Position numbers and translations under genes: made by a program. Below are positions 1-8,862 of a stretch of DNA of 64,000 nucleotides, piece after piece. Under the pieces are notes generated by a model that did not search any database, was not told the origin of the DNA, and saw only the letters and a program-made list of their open reading frames with translations. The DNA comes from Pseudopedobacter saltans DSM 12145 (GTDB lineage: Bacteria; Bacteroidota; Bacteroidia; Sphingobacteriales; Sphingobacteriaceae): the NCBI RefSeq assembly GCF_000190735.1, contig NC_015177.1:2728001-2792000 (forward strand), in the 5' to 3' direction. Every line of letters starts with the position of its first letter. Position 1 is the first letter of the stretch.

Positions 1-771
1 GCCGAAATAGACAAAAATGTTAAAACCACAGTTCCTGTTTGGGGAGATTGTAAAGAAACTTTACCACTTTTAACCGAGCTGGTTGAGAAAAAAGAGCATA
101 AAGCATGGTTGCAAAAATTCAGAGATTACGAAAAAGAAGAAATCGCTGAATGTATCGACAAAGAAATCAATCCTCAAGAAGGTGAGATGACTATGGGCGA
201 AGTAATTAATTTGCTGAACCAATTAACTGGCGGCGATGCTGTTATTGTTACTGACGTAGGCCAGCATCAGATGGTTGCTTGTCGTTATGCTAAGTTTAAT
301 CATACCAGAAGCAATATTACCAGTGGCGGATTAGGCACTATGGGATTTGCGCTTCCGGCTGCTATTGGCGCTAAATTTGGAGCTCAGGACAGAACCGTTG
401 TCGCTATTATTGGTGATGGTGGTTTTCAAATGACTTTACAAGAGTTAGGTACCATTATGCAAAGTGGCGTGGATGTTAAAATTGTTATCTTAAATAACCA
501 GTTCCTGGGAATGGTTAGACAGTGGCAGGAACTTTTCCACGACAGAAGATACTCTTTCGTAAATATTACCAGTCCGGATTTCGTAGCATTAGCAAAAAGC
601 TATTATATAGACGGACAAAAAGTTTCTGAAAGGGATCAGTTAAAAGGTGCCCTGGAAACAATGCTTAACCATAAAGGATCTTACTTATTGGAAATTATGG
701 TTACCAAAGAAAACAATGTTTTCCCTATGGTTCCGCAAGGATGCAGTGTAAGTGAAATCAGGCTTAAATAA
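1..771 (+). CDS. ilvB: Acetolactate synthase large subunit, C-terminal part
   Basis: This is the 3' part of a thiamine-diphosphate enzyme that condenses two pyruvates to acetolactate, or pyruvate with 2-oxobutyrate to acetohydroxybutyrate, the first common step of valine and isoleucine synthesis. The frame is open from base 1, so the gene starts upstream of the window. The C-terminal ThDP-binding signature is visible as GDGGFQ followed about 30 residues later by NNQFLGMVRQW, both typical of the catalytic subunit. The small-subunit gene follows after 13 bp, which supports the assignment and cotranscription. The N-terminal and FAD-binding domains lie outside the window. Confidence 0.96.
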   Translation, partial: AEIDKNVKTTVPVWGDCKETLPLLTELVEKKEHKAWLQKFRDYEKEEIAECIDKEINPQEGEMTMGEVINLLNQLTGGDAVIVTDVGQHQMVACRYAKFNHTRSNITSGGLGTMGFALPAAIGAKFGAQDRTVVAIIGDGGFQMTLQELGTIMQSGVDVKIVILNNQFLGMVRQWQELFHDRRYSFVNITSPDFVALAKSYYIDGQKVSERDQLKGALETMLNHKGSYLLEIMVTKENNVFPMVPQGCSVSEIRLK

Positions 772-784
772 TTAGTAAATCATT

Positions 785-1387
785 ATGGACGCAAAAATAG
801 AAAAGCAGGAATATAACATCACAGTTTATACCGAAAACCAAGTTGGTTTACTGAGTAGAATTGCTATTATATTTAGTCGTAGAAAGCTCAATATAGAAAG
901 TTTAAATACTTCCCCTTCTGAAGTAGACAGTATCCATAGATTTACTATCGTGATACATGAAACTGAAGAAGTGGTTAGAAAAGTAGCGAGACAACTGGAA
1001 AAGCAGGTTGAGGTTCTGAAAGTGTATTACAACAAAAATGAAGAAATTGTTTGGCAGGAATTGGCTCTATATAAAGTCCCTACAGATATCATAGCGGAAA
1101 AAGCTAGTGTAGAGCGTTTATTGAGAGAACATGGAGCCAGAGCTGTTGTGATTAGAAAAGACTATACTGTTTTTGAAACCACAGGCCACAGAGAAGAAAC
1201 GGATAAACTGATAGATGTATTGCAACCTTATGGTTTGATTGAATTTGTAAGAAGCGCCAGGGTGGCTATCATTAAAAACAGTGATGGTTTCCATTCTAAG
1301 CTGAAACAATTTGAAAATACACTTCCGGGCGAACAGGCATCGGAAAATGAATATCTAAACAAAAGAGACAAAGTATTTACAATGTAA
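785..1387 (+). CDS. ilvN: Acetolactate synthase small (regulatory) subunit
   Basis: Regulatory subunit of acetolactate synthase, which activates the large subunit and usually confers valine feedback inhibition. The 200-residue product begins with an ACT domain (about residues 10-85, with the YTENQVGLLSRIA motif expected at the valine-binding turn), followed by the C-terminal small-subunit domain (about 95-175). The length is slightly above the usual 160-175 because of a polar C-terminal tail. It lies 13 bp after ilvB and 2 bp before the next gene, so it is inside the operon. Confidence 0.95.
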   Translation: MDAKIEKQEYNITVYTENQVGLLSRIAIIFSRRKLNIESLNTSPSEVDSIHRFTIVIHETEEVVRKVARQLEKQVEVLKVYYNKNEEIVWQELALYKVPTDIIAEKASVERLLREHGARAVVIRKDYTVFETTGHREETDKLIDVLQPYGLIEFVRSARVAIIKNSDGFHSKLKQFENTLPGEQASENEYLNKRDKVFTM

Positions 1388-1389
1388 TA

Positions 1390-1860
1390 ATGACAGAACA
1401 AGTTTTTAATTTCATTATCCAAACCCGTCAGGCTTTTATTCAATTAGTAGATTCTCTTTCTGTTGAAGAGTTGAATCGCATTCCAGAAGGTTTTAATAAC
1501 AATATTATATGGAATTTCGGCCATATAGTTGTAAGTACACAAACGCTTTGCTATGTTCGTACCGGAATTAAAAACGATGCATCTGAAGTAAAATATAACG
1601 ATGATTATAGAAAGGATACTAAACCTTCCCGTTATATAAATTCCGACGAAATTAATGAGCTAAAGTCTCTTGCTTTATCAACTATTGAATCGATCAGGGA
1701 GGATTATAAAAAAGGCTTTTTTAAAAACGTACAATCGTTTGCCACATCGACTTATAAGGTGGAAATGAATTCTTTCGAAGAAGTACTTGTTACAACTTCA
1801 GGACATGACAATATCCATTTAGGCTATGCTTTGGCTCAAAAAAAATTAATTAAAAAATAG
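1390..1860 (+). CDS. DinB-like four-helix protein
   Basis: A 156-residue protein of the DinB/YfiT-like superfamily, four-helix bundles that bind a metal through three histidines. Candidate ligands are the His in NFGHIV (about residue 45) and the two in GHDNIHLG near the C-terminus (about 138 and 142), the normal spacing for the family. Some members are thiol-dependent transferases, but the substrate here cannot be told. Only 2 bp separate it from ilvN and 31 bp from ilvC, so it is cotranscribed with branched-chain amino acid genes although it has no known role in that pathway. Confidence 0.8.
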   Translation: MTEQVFNFIIQTRQAFIQLVDSLSVEELNRIPEGFNNNIIWNFGHIVVSTQTLCYVRTGIKNDASEVKYNDDYRKDTKPSRYINSDEINELKSLALSTIESIREDYKKGFFKNVQSFATSTYKVEMNSFEEVLVTTSGHDNIHLGYALAQKKLIKK

Positions 1861-1891
1861 TAGAATTAAATACAGTATAACAAATAACAAA

Positions 1892-3373
1892 ATGGCAAAT
1901 TATTTTAACACCTTACCGTTAAGAGAGCAATTGAACCAATTAGGCGTTTGTGAGTTTATGGAAAACTCTGAATTCGCTGATGGTATAAACGCATTAAAAG
2001 GCAAAAAAATTGTTATCGTTGGAGCAGGTGCTCAAGGTTTAAACCAGGGTCTGAATTTAAGAGATAGCGGTTTAGATATTTCTTACGCTTTACGTAAAGA
2101 AGCTATCGAAGGTAAAAGAGATTCCTGGAAAAATGCTACAGAAAACAACTTTAAAGTTGGAACTTACGATGAATTAATCCCTACTGCTGATGTTGTAGTT
2201 AATTTAACTCCGGATAAGCAACATACTGCTGTTGTTAGCGCTGTTATGCCATTGATGAAACAAGGTTCTACCCTATTATATTCTCATGGTTTCAACATTG
2301 TAGAGGAAGGAATGCAGGTTCGTAAAGACATTACTGTAATTATGGTTGCGCCTAAATGTCCTGGTTCTGAAGTTAGAGCTGAGTATTTAAGAGGTTTTGG
2401 TGTTCCTACATTAATCGCTGTTCACCCTGAAAACGATCCGGAAGGTAAAGGTTTAGCGCAAGCTAAAGCTTACTGTGTAGGTACTGGTGGTCACAGAGCT
2501 GGTGTATTAAGATCTTCTTTCGTTGCAGAGGTAAAATCTGACTTAATGGGCGAGCAAACTATCCTTTGTGGTTTGTTACAAACAGGTTCTATCCTTTCTT
2601 TCGATAAAATGATTGAAAAAGGAATCGACGCTGGTTATGCTTCTAAATTGGTACAATACGGTGTTGAAGTTATCACTGAAGCTTTAAAACACGGTGGTGT
2701 AAGTGGTATGATGGACAGATTAAGCAATCCTGCTAAAATCAAAGCTTTCAATATTTCTGAAGAATTGAAAGATATCATGCGTCCTTTATTCCAAAAACAT
2801 CAGGATGATATCATGTCTGGCGAATTTAGCCGTGTAATGATGGAAGACTGGGCTAATGGTGATGCTAACCTATTAAAATGGAGAGCTGAAACTGGTGAAA
2901 CTGCTTTCGAAAAAACTCCTGCTGGTGACGCTAAAATCGGTGAGCAAGAATATTTTGACAACTACCTTTTAATGGTTGCTTTTGTAAGAGCTGGTGTTGA
3001 ATTAGCTTTCGAAACAATGGTTGAAGCTGGTATCAAAGCTGAATCTGCTTACTACGAATCTTTACACGAAACTCCATTAATTGCTAACACTATCGCTCGT
3101 AAAAAATTATTCGAGATGAACCGTGTTATTTCTGATACTGCTGAATACGGTTGTTATTTATTTGACCAGGCTTGTAAGCCTTTATTAGCGGATTTCATGA
3201 AAACTGTTGATACTGATTTAGTAGGTAAAAACTTCAACGAAGGTAAAGACGGTTCTGTTGATAATGCTGAATTAGTTGCTGTAAACGAAGTTTTACGTAA
3301 CCATCCGGTTGAAATTGTTGGTAGAAAATTGCGTGGAGCAATGACTGCAATGAAAGCAATTAAAACTGCTTAA
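1892..3373 (+). CDS. ilvC: Ketol-acid reductoisomerase (class II, long form)
   Basis: Converts acetolactate or acetohydroxybutyrate to the 2,3-dihydroxy acid using NADPH and Mg2+. At 493 residues it matches the long class II form (E. coli IlvC, 491) and not the 330-residue class I. The Rossmann motif GAGAQG is at residues 44-49, with a downstream Arg (R68) in the position expected for NADPH preference. The duplicated C-terminal knotted helical domain is present. The gene lies in the ilv/leu operon and is followed by a long inverted repeat. Confidence 0.97.
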   Translation: MANYFNTLPLREQLNQLGVCEFMENSEFADGINALKGKKIVIVGAGAQGLNQGLNLRDSGLDISYALRKEAIEGKRDSWKNATENNFKVGTYDELIPTADVVVNLTPDKQHTAVVSAVMPLMKQGSTLLYSHGFNIVEEGMQVRKDITVIMVAPKCPGSEVRAEYLRGFGVPTLIAVHPENDPEGKGLAQAKAYCVGTGGHRAGVLRSSFVAEVKSDLMGEQTILCGLLQTGSILSFDKMIEKGIDAGYASKLVQYGVEVITEALKHGGVSGMMDRLSNPAKIKAFNISEELKDIMRPLFQKHQDDIMSGEFSRVMMEDWANGDANLLKWRAETGETAFEKTPAGDAKIGEQEYFDNYLLMVAFVRAGVELAFETMVEAGIKAESAYYESLHETPLIANTIARKKLFEMNRVISDTAEYGCYLFDQACKPLLADFMKTVDTDLVGKNFNEGKDGSVDNAELVAVNEVLRNHPVEIVGRKLRGAMTAMKAIKTA

Positions 3374-3390
3374 TATTATAAATATTATTT

Positions 3391-3460
3391 AACCACAAAG
3401 AGCGCAAAGTTCTACAAAGACCTTTTTACGCTCCTTGTATTCTTTGCGAACTTTGTGGTT
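3391..3460. repeat. 70-bp imperfect inverted repeat after ilvC
   Basis: The outer 20 bases pair at 17 of 20 positions, with the terminal ten (AACCACAAAG / CTTTGTGGTT) perfect. The inside carries further CAAAG-type repeats. It occupies nearly all of the ilvC-ABC spacer and could fold into one long hairpin, either an mRNA-stabilising 3' structure or a dispersed extragenic palindrome. No U-tract follows on the + strand, so a simple terminator is unlikely. Confidence 0.7.
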
Positions 3461-3483
3461 ATTAAAAAAAACTAAGATTTAAA

Positions 3484-4968
3484 ATGTCTCAGCCTGTCGT
3501 CCATATCCAAAACTTGAATCTGAAATACAAACATAAAGTTGTATTAAGGGATTTGAATTGGACTATAAATCGTGGAGACAACTGGGTATTGAATGGAATT
3601 AGCGGAAGTGGAAAAACCTCTTTAGCTAAGATCATTACAGGTACGCAAAGTGCAGTTGGAAATATAGATATTAACTTTGATACCACCAGCAAACTGTCTG
3701 CTCGTGTCATGTACGTAGAAAGCTGGTATCAATTTAAAAATCTGGAAGGTGTTGCTAATTTCTACTATCAGCAACGCTATACCAGCCTGCAGGTTAAAGA
3801 GACGCTCACTGTCGAAGCAGAACTTAAACTTTTTGGAAAAGAAAACAGTTTAGATTTTGCACAGGCAGAGATTATCATCAATGCTTTAGGGTTTGCAGGG
3901 CAAAAAACTTCTCAACTGATAGAATTATCAAGCGGAGAACATAAAAAACTTCAATTGGTTAAAGCACTGTGGTTAAAACCACAATTGCTTATCATCGACC
4001 AGCCTTACACCGGACTGGATGTTAATTCCCGGAAAAGCTTAAACGATCTTTTAGACGGTATTGCTAAAGCAGGTGTAAACTTAATTTTAATCTGCAATGA
4101 TACAGAGTTACCTGAAAGCATCAATCGTTTCGCTTTATTGGAAAACGGACAAATCGTTGAGGTTTCTTCTGCGGGCAGGTTGCAATTAGATACAGATTAC
4201 TCTTTAGGAGAAATTCCGGAATTCTTAAGGAAATCTCCTGATTATTCATCAGAAAGCATTATCAGGATGGTTAACATCAATATCAGCTATGGTGAAAAAC
4301 AGGTTTTAAAAAACATAAACTGGGAAGTTAATAAAGGTGAAAGATGGCTTTTGCAAGGTCACAATGGTTCGGGAAAATCTACTTTATTAAGTTTAGTAAA
4401 CGGAGATCATCCACAAGCTTATGCCAATGAACTTTATCTTTTTGGAAACAGAAGAGGTAGTGGCGAAAGTATTTGGGACATTAAACAACGTATTGGATTA
4501 ATTTCTCCTGAATTCCATTGGTATTTTGATACGTCTTCTACTGTATGGCAAAGTGTGGCTTCTGGTCTGTATGATAATTTTGGTCTTCAACTGGAACTGC
4601 CTTATACCAAAGCTAAACAGGTAGACGATTTGGTTGCCTATTTTGGTCTTACCGACATCAAAAATGAGACCATGGGTACTTTACCTTTAGGTAAACAACG
4701 TTTGGTATTATTGGCAAGAACCATTATCAAAAACCCGGAATTACTGATTTTAGACGAACCTTGCCAGGGTCTGGATCAGCAACAAACCCAATACTTTAAC
4801 TGTCTGGTAGACGAATTATGCAGTAACGGTATGACATTGGTTTATGTCGGCCATTATGAATCGGCCTTACCAACTACACTTGAAAAGAGAATTCTCTTAG
4901 ATAAAGGAAACGTTAAAGTGATTGAAGAAATAAATATTACGGAAGAAGCATATTCTTCATCAAATTAA
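3484..4968 (+). CDS. ModF-like tandem ABC ATPase
   Basis: A 494-residue soluble protein made of two fused ABC ATPase domains, the layout and length of E. coli ModF (490). Domain 1 has Walker A GISGSGKTS (38-46), signature LSSGE (148-152) and Walker B ending IDQP (171-174). Domain 2 has Walker A GHNGSGKST (292-300), an altered signature LPLGK (400-404) and Walker B ILDEP (422-426). The domain 1 Walker B Glu is Gln and the domain 2 signature is degenerate, so the composite site they form together is probably inactive while the other looks intact. There are no membrane segments and no permease nearby. Its role inside a branched-chain amino acid operon is unknown. Confidence 0.8.
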   Translation: MSQPVVHIQNLNLKYKHKVVLRDLNWTINRGDNWVLNGISGSGKTSLAKIITGTQSAVGNIDINFDTTSKLSARVMYVESWYQFKNLEGVANFYYQQRYTSLQVKETLTVEAELKLFGKENSLDFAQAEIIINALGFAGQKTSQLIELSSGEHKKLQLVKALWLKPQLLIIDQPYTGLDVNSRKSLNDLLDGIAKAGVNLILICNDTELPESINRFALLENGQIVEVSSAGRLQLDTDYSLGEIPEFLRKSPDYSSESIIRMVNINISYGEKQVLKNINWEVNKGERWLLQGHNGSGKSTLLSLVNGDHPQAYANELYLFGNRRGSGESIWDIKQRIGLISPEFHWYFDTSSTVWQSVASGLYDNFGLQLELPYTKAKQVDDLVAYFGLTDIKNETMGTLPLGKQRLVLLARTIIKNPELLILDEPCQGLDQQQTQYFNCLVDELCSNGMTLVYVGHYESALPTTLEKRILLDKGNVKVIEEINITEEAYSSSN

Positions 4969-5081
4969 AATTGAAATCAACAGGCCGACATAAAACCCGG
5001 CTTCCAAATAAGATTTGAACAAATAAAGTTCAGGCAAAAATTAAAAAAACTGGGCTTAGGCCTTAAAAAATAGAATAAAAT

Positions 5082-6587
5082 ATGATACACGATCCGAACC
5101 GTATTTATGTATTTGACACCACTCTTAGAGATGGAGAGCAAGTACCTGGTTGCCAGTTAACGACAAGTGAGAAGATAGAAATTGCTAAGGAACTTGAATT
5201 ACTGGGTGTTGATGTTATTGAAGCTGGATTTCCTATTTCCAGCCCCGGCGACTTCCAAAGCGTTGTAGAATTATCTAAAGCAGTTAGCGAGCCTATTATT
5301 TGTGCTTTAACCAGAGCTAACAATAAAGATATTGATGCTGCAGTTGCTGCTTTACAGTATGCAAAAAGACCTAGAATCCATACAGGAATCGGTGCTTCAG
5401 ATATGCATATTCAATACAAATTTAACAGTACCAGGGAGGAAATCTTGAGAAGAGGTGTTGAAGCTGTAAAATACGCGAAGAAATTTGTTGAAGATATTGA
5501 ATTCTATGCAGAAGATGCTGGTAGAGCTGATAATGCTTTCCTTGCTCAGATGGTAGAAGCTGTTATTGCAGCTGGTGCAACAGTGGTTAATATTCCAGAT
5601 ACCAATGGATATTGTTTGCCAGACCAGTACGGAGCCAAAATCAAATATTTAATGGACAACGTTAAAAACATTGATCAGGCTATTATTTCTGTGCATTGTC
5701 ATAACGATTTAGGCTTGGCAACAGCAAATTCTATTGCTGGTATCATGAATGGTGCCAGACAGGTAGAATGTACCATTAACGGTATTGGCGAAAGAGCAGG
5801 TAACACTTCTTTGGAAGAGGTTGCCATGGTTTTGAAAACGCATACTAGTTTGGGTAAATACACCAATATCAATAGCAAAAAATTCCATCAGCTAAGTGGC
5901 ATGGTTAGCCGCATGATGCGCATGCCGGTACAACCTAATAAAGCCATTGTAGGTAAAAATGCTTTTGCACACAGCTCCGGGATTCATCAGGATGGTGTAT
6001 TGAAATTCAGAGAGAATTACGAGATTATTAATCCGGAGGATGTGGGTATTAATCAGTCCGAAATCATATTAACAGCGAGAAGTGGTCGCCACGCATTAAA
6101 ACACCATTTAGAGCGTTTAGGATATGTAGCAGATAAGATTAATTTAGAAGAAGTTTACGAAAGATTCTTAATTTTAGCCGATAAAAAGAAAGAGATCAAT
6201 GACGATGATTTATTGTCATTAATGGGTGAAGGAACCAATAACTATAAAGATGGTATCCATATTAAACTTTTACAGGTGCAATGCGGACATCCTTTAGTTC
6301 CAACTTCAACCATTCAGATTGAATATAAAAACGAAGTAAAAGAGGCTTCTGCAACAGGAAACGGGCCGGTAAATGCTACTATTAATGCAGTAAATGCGAT
6401 TATCGGAAAAGACATCAATTTAAAAGAATTGCATATCGACTCTATTCACGGCGGAAGTACCGATAGCTGTAAAGTAACCATGACCTTAGTTTACGATGGT
6501 AAAACTTATATGGGGTATGGTTTCCATACAGATATTGTTCAGGCATCTGCACAAGCATATTTAGACGCGGTGAACAAGTTTATTTAA
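5082..6587 (+). CDS. leuA: 2-isopropylmalate synthase
   Basis: Condenses 2-oxoisovalerate with acetyl-CoA, the first committed step of leucine synthesis. The 501-residue product has the DTTLRDGEQ catalytic start motif (about 12-20), the metal-binding HCHNDLG, the GIGERAGN loop and a C-terminal LeuA allosteric domain (about 385-500), where leucine normally binds. Family length is about 500-520. It precedes leuC by 28 bp. A second, clearly different homocitrate/isopropylmalate-type synthase lies 2.3 kb downstream. The substrate-pocket region here fits ordinary LeuA, so this copy is the better leucine-pathway candidate. Confidence 0.95.
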   Translation: MIHDPNRIYVFDTTLRDGEQVPGCQLTTSEKIEIAKELELLGVDVIEAGFPISSPGDFQSVVELSKAVSEPIICALTRANNKDIDAAVAALQYAKRPRIHTGIGASDMHIQYKFNSTREEILRRGVEAVKYAKKFVEDIEFYAEDAGRADNAFLAQMVEAVIAAGATVVNIPDTNGYCLPDQYGAKIKYLMDNVKNIDQAIISVHCHNDLGLATANSIAGIMNGARQVECTINGIGERAGNTSLEEVAMVLKTHTSLGKYTNINSKKFHQLSGMVSRMMRMPVQPNKAIVGKNAFAHSSGIHQDGVLKFRENYEIINPEDVGINQSEIILTARSGRHALKHHLERLGYVADKINLEEVYERFLILADKKKEINDDDLLSLMGEGTNNYKDGIHIKLLQVQCGHPLVPTSTIQIEYKNEVKEASATGNGPVNATINAVNAIIGKDINLKELHIDSIHGGSTDSCKVTMTLVYDGKTYMGYGFHTDIVQASAQAYLDAVNKFI

Positions 6588-6615
6588 TTAGTAAAAAAGA
6601 AAAAACGATATAAAA

Positions 6616-8010
6616 ATGAGCAAAACGTTATTCGATAAAGTGTGGGACAGCCACGTTGTTCGTAAGATTGAAAATGGACCAGATGTTGTTTTTATTGACA
6701 GACATCTGATTCACGAAGTAACGAGTCCGGTAGCTTTCTTAGGTTTGAAAAACAGAGGGAATTCTGTATTGTATCCAAACCGTACTTTCGCTACAGCAGA
6801 CCACAATACACCAACAATCAACCAACATTTACCGGTTGCAGATCCACTTTCCGCAAACCAATTAAAAGCGTTGGAAGAGAATGCAAAACAATACGGCATT
6901 AGCCACTGGGGACTAGGACACCAAAAAAATGGTATTGTTCACGTTGTAGGACCAGAATATGGTATTACTCAACCAGGTGCAACTATTGTTTGTGGTGACT
7001 CTCATACTTCTACTCATGGTGCTTTCGGAGCTATTGCTTTCGGTATAGGTACTTCAGAAGTAGAAATGGTTTTGACTACGCAATGTATCATGCAACCAAA
7101 ACCAAAGAAAATGAGAATCAACATCACTGGTGGCCTTAATAAAGGTGTTACACCAAAAGATGTTGCTCTATATATCATTTCAAAATTAACTACATCTGGC
7201 GCTACAGGATATTTTGTTGAGTATGCCGGTGAAGTTTTCGAAAAAATGAGCATGGAAGGCCGTATGACTGTGTGTAACCTAAGTATAGAAATGGGTGCCC
7301 GTGGTGGTATGATCGCTCCTGACGAAACAACTTTCAATTACATTAAAGACCGTGAGTTTACACCTAAAGGTGAAGGCTGGGACAAAGCAATGGAATATTG
7401 GAAAACTTTGAAAACTGATGCCGATGCAGTTTTTGATAAAGAATATACTTTTGCAGGTTCTGATATCGAGCCAATGATTACTTATGGTACCAACCCGGGT
7501 ATGGGAATTGGTATCTCTCAATCTGTTCCAAATGCAGATCAAGTTGAAGGTGGTGTGGCTACTTACGAGAAATCTTTAAACTACATGGGCTTCAACGAAG
7601 GTGATGCTATGATTGGTAAACAAGTAGATTATGTTTTCGTAGGAAGCTGTACAAACGGTAGAATTGAAGATTTCAGAGCTTTTGCTTCTATTGTAAAAGG
7701 CAGACATAAAGCAGATAACGTTACTGCATGGTTAGTACCTGGATCTCATATTGTTGAAGCTCAAATTAAAGAAGAGGGTATTTTAGATATCCTTACCGAA
7801 GCTGGATTCGTATTGCGTCAACCAGGTTGTTCAGCTTGTTTAGCGATGAATGATGATAAAGTTCCTGCTGGAAAATATGCAGTAAGTACTTCTAACAGAA
7901 ACTTTGAAGGCAGACAAGGACCAGGTTCCAGAACGATGTTAGCTAGTCCGTTAGTAGCTGCTGCTGCTGCTGTTACCGGAAAAGTTACAGACCCTAGAAC
8001 TTTAATTTAA
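6616..8010 (+). CDS. leuC: 3-isopropylmalate dehydratase, large subunit
   Basis: Large subunit of the [4Fe-4S] isomerase that interconverts 2- and 3-isopropylmalate. With a citramalate synthase present it may also act on citramalate. The 464-residue length is typical. The cluster cysteines are in FVGSCTNG (about residue 343) and the GCSAC pair (about 403 and 406), and HTSTHGAFG lies in the active-site region. leuD follows after 104 bp. Confidence 0.97.
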   Translation: MSKTLFDKVWDSHVVRKIENGPDVVFIDRHLIHEVTSPVAFLGLKNRGNSVLYPNRTFATADHNTPTINQHLPVADPLSANQLKALEENAKQYGISHWGLGHQKNGIVHVVGPEYGITQPGATIVCGDSHTSTHGAFGAIAFGIGTSEVEMVLTTQCIMQPKPKKMRINITGGLNKGVTPKDVALYIISKLTTSGATGYFVEYAGEVFEKMSMEGRMTVCNLSIEMGARGGMIAPDETTFNYIKDREFTPKGEGWDKAMEYWKTLKTDADAVFDKEYTFAGSDIEPMITYGTNPGMGIGISQSVPNADQVEGGVATYEKSLNYMGFNEGDAMIGKQVDYVFVGSCTNGRIEDFRAFASIVKGRHKADNVTAWLVPGSHIVEAQIKEEGILDILTEAGFVLRQPGCSACLAMNDDKVPAGKYAVSTSNRNFEGRQGPGSRTMLASPLVAAAAAVTGKVTDPRTLI

Positions 8011-8045
8011 GCTGAATGCCGAAGGCTTTAAGCTTAAGCAGCACA
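8011..8045. repeat. Seven-base phased repeat after leuC
   Basis: Directly after the leuC stop, successive heptamers read GCTGAAT, GCCGAAG, GCTTTAA, GCTTAAG, the first four all beginning with GC. The array is degenerate but in phase. Similar heptamer-phased runs follow leuD and cimA. Function unknown. Confidence 0.5.
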
Positions 8046-8114
8046 TAAATTAAAAAACTAATAATGATACGCTAAAATCCTATAAATAAGATTTTAGGTA
8101 AATGCAACATAAAA

Positions 8115-8711
8115 ATGGCTTACGATAAATTCAATATATTAACAAGTACAGCAGTTCCACTTCCGATCGAGAATGTGGATACTGACCAAATTATCCCTGC
8201 TCGTTTCTTAAAAGCTACAGAAAGAGTTGGATTTGGTGATAATCTTTTCCGTGACTGGAGATACAATGCTGATGATACTCCTAAAGCAGATTTCGTTTTA
8301 AACGATCCTACTTACAAAGGAAAAATATTAGTTGGTGGTAAAAATTTCGGTTCTGGCTCTTCAAGAGAACACGCTGCATGGGCTGTATATGACTATGGTT
8401 TCAGATGCGTAGTTTCTAGCTTCTTTGCAGATATCTTCAAAAACAACTGCTTAAATATTGGTGTATTACCTGTTCAAATCAGCCCCGAGTTTTTAGAGAA
8501 AATCTTTGCAGCGATCTATGACAATCCAGAAACCGAATTGGAAATTAATCTTCCAGAGCAAACAATAACCCTATTGGCTACTGGCGAATCAGAGAAATTT
8601 GATATCAATAGCTACAAAAAAGGAAACATGTTAAACGGTTTCGACGATATCGATTACTTAAAAAGCATGACTTCTGAAATTGAAGCTTTCGCGGAAACAA
8701 GACCATTTTAA
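8115..8711 (+). CDS. leuD: 3-isopropylmalate dehydratase, small subunit
   Basis: Swivelling small subunit that completes the LeuCD isomerase. The 198-residue product has the family's N-terminal VDTDQIIPARFL motif and the substrate-binding GKNFGSGSSREHA loop. The length matches the bacterial type (about 200). The ATG at 8115 is placed at the normal family start. It sits between leuC and cimA in the operon. Confidence 0.97.
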   Translation: MAYDKFNILTSTAVPLPIENVDTDQIIPARFLKATERVGFGDNLFRDWRYNADDTPKADFVLNDPTYKGKILVGGKNFGSGSSREHAAWAVYDYGFRCVVSSFFADIFKNNCLNIGVLPVQISPEFLEKIFAAIYDNPETELEINLPEQTITLLATGESEKFDINSYKKGNMLNGFDDIDYLKSMTSEIEAFAETRPF

Positions 8712-8713
8712 GA

Positions 8714-8748
8714 AGCTAAAAACAGAAAGCTAAAGGCTTAAAGCTTTA
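8714..8748. repeat. Seven-base phased repeat after leuD
   Basis: Immediately after the leuD stop the heptamers AGCTAAA, AACAGAA, AGCTAAA, GGCTTAA and AGCTTTA follow each other in phase. They share the core AGCTWAA with drift. This is the second of three such arrays in this operon. Confidence 0.5.
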
Positions 8749-8787
8749 AAATAATTGTAGAAAGAAACAAAAAGCACTATCCCTTAT

Positions 8788-8828
8788 CCCCTCTTTCGTC
8801 CCGAAGGGACTCCTTTGGAGGAGAGGGG
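8788..8828. repeat. GC-rich palindrome between leuD and cimA
   Basis: The outer arms CCCCTC and GAGGGG enclose a perfect inner hairpin GTCCC-GAA-GGGAC and further CTCC/GGAG pairing. It stands out against AT-rich surroundings and looks like a dispersed extragenic palindrome of the kind common in this phylum. It lies only 35 bp upstream of the cimA start and could affect read-through into it. Confidence 0.55.
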
Positions 8829-8862
8829 GCCAAGGTGAAGCTACTAATTCAAAAAATCAATA

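Noticed and set aside
7014-7337. 107-codon frame opposite leuC
   Set aside because: It is antisense to a well-conserved gene and has no family features; a shadow frame.
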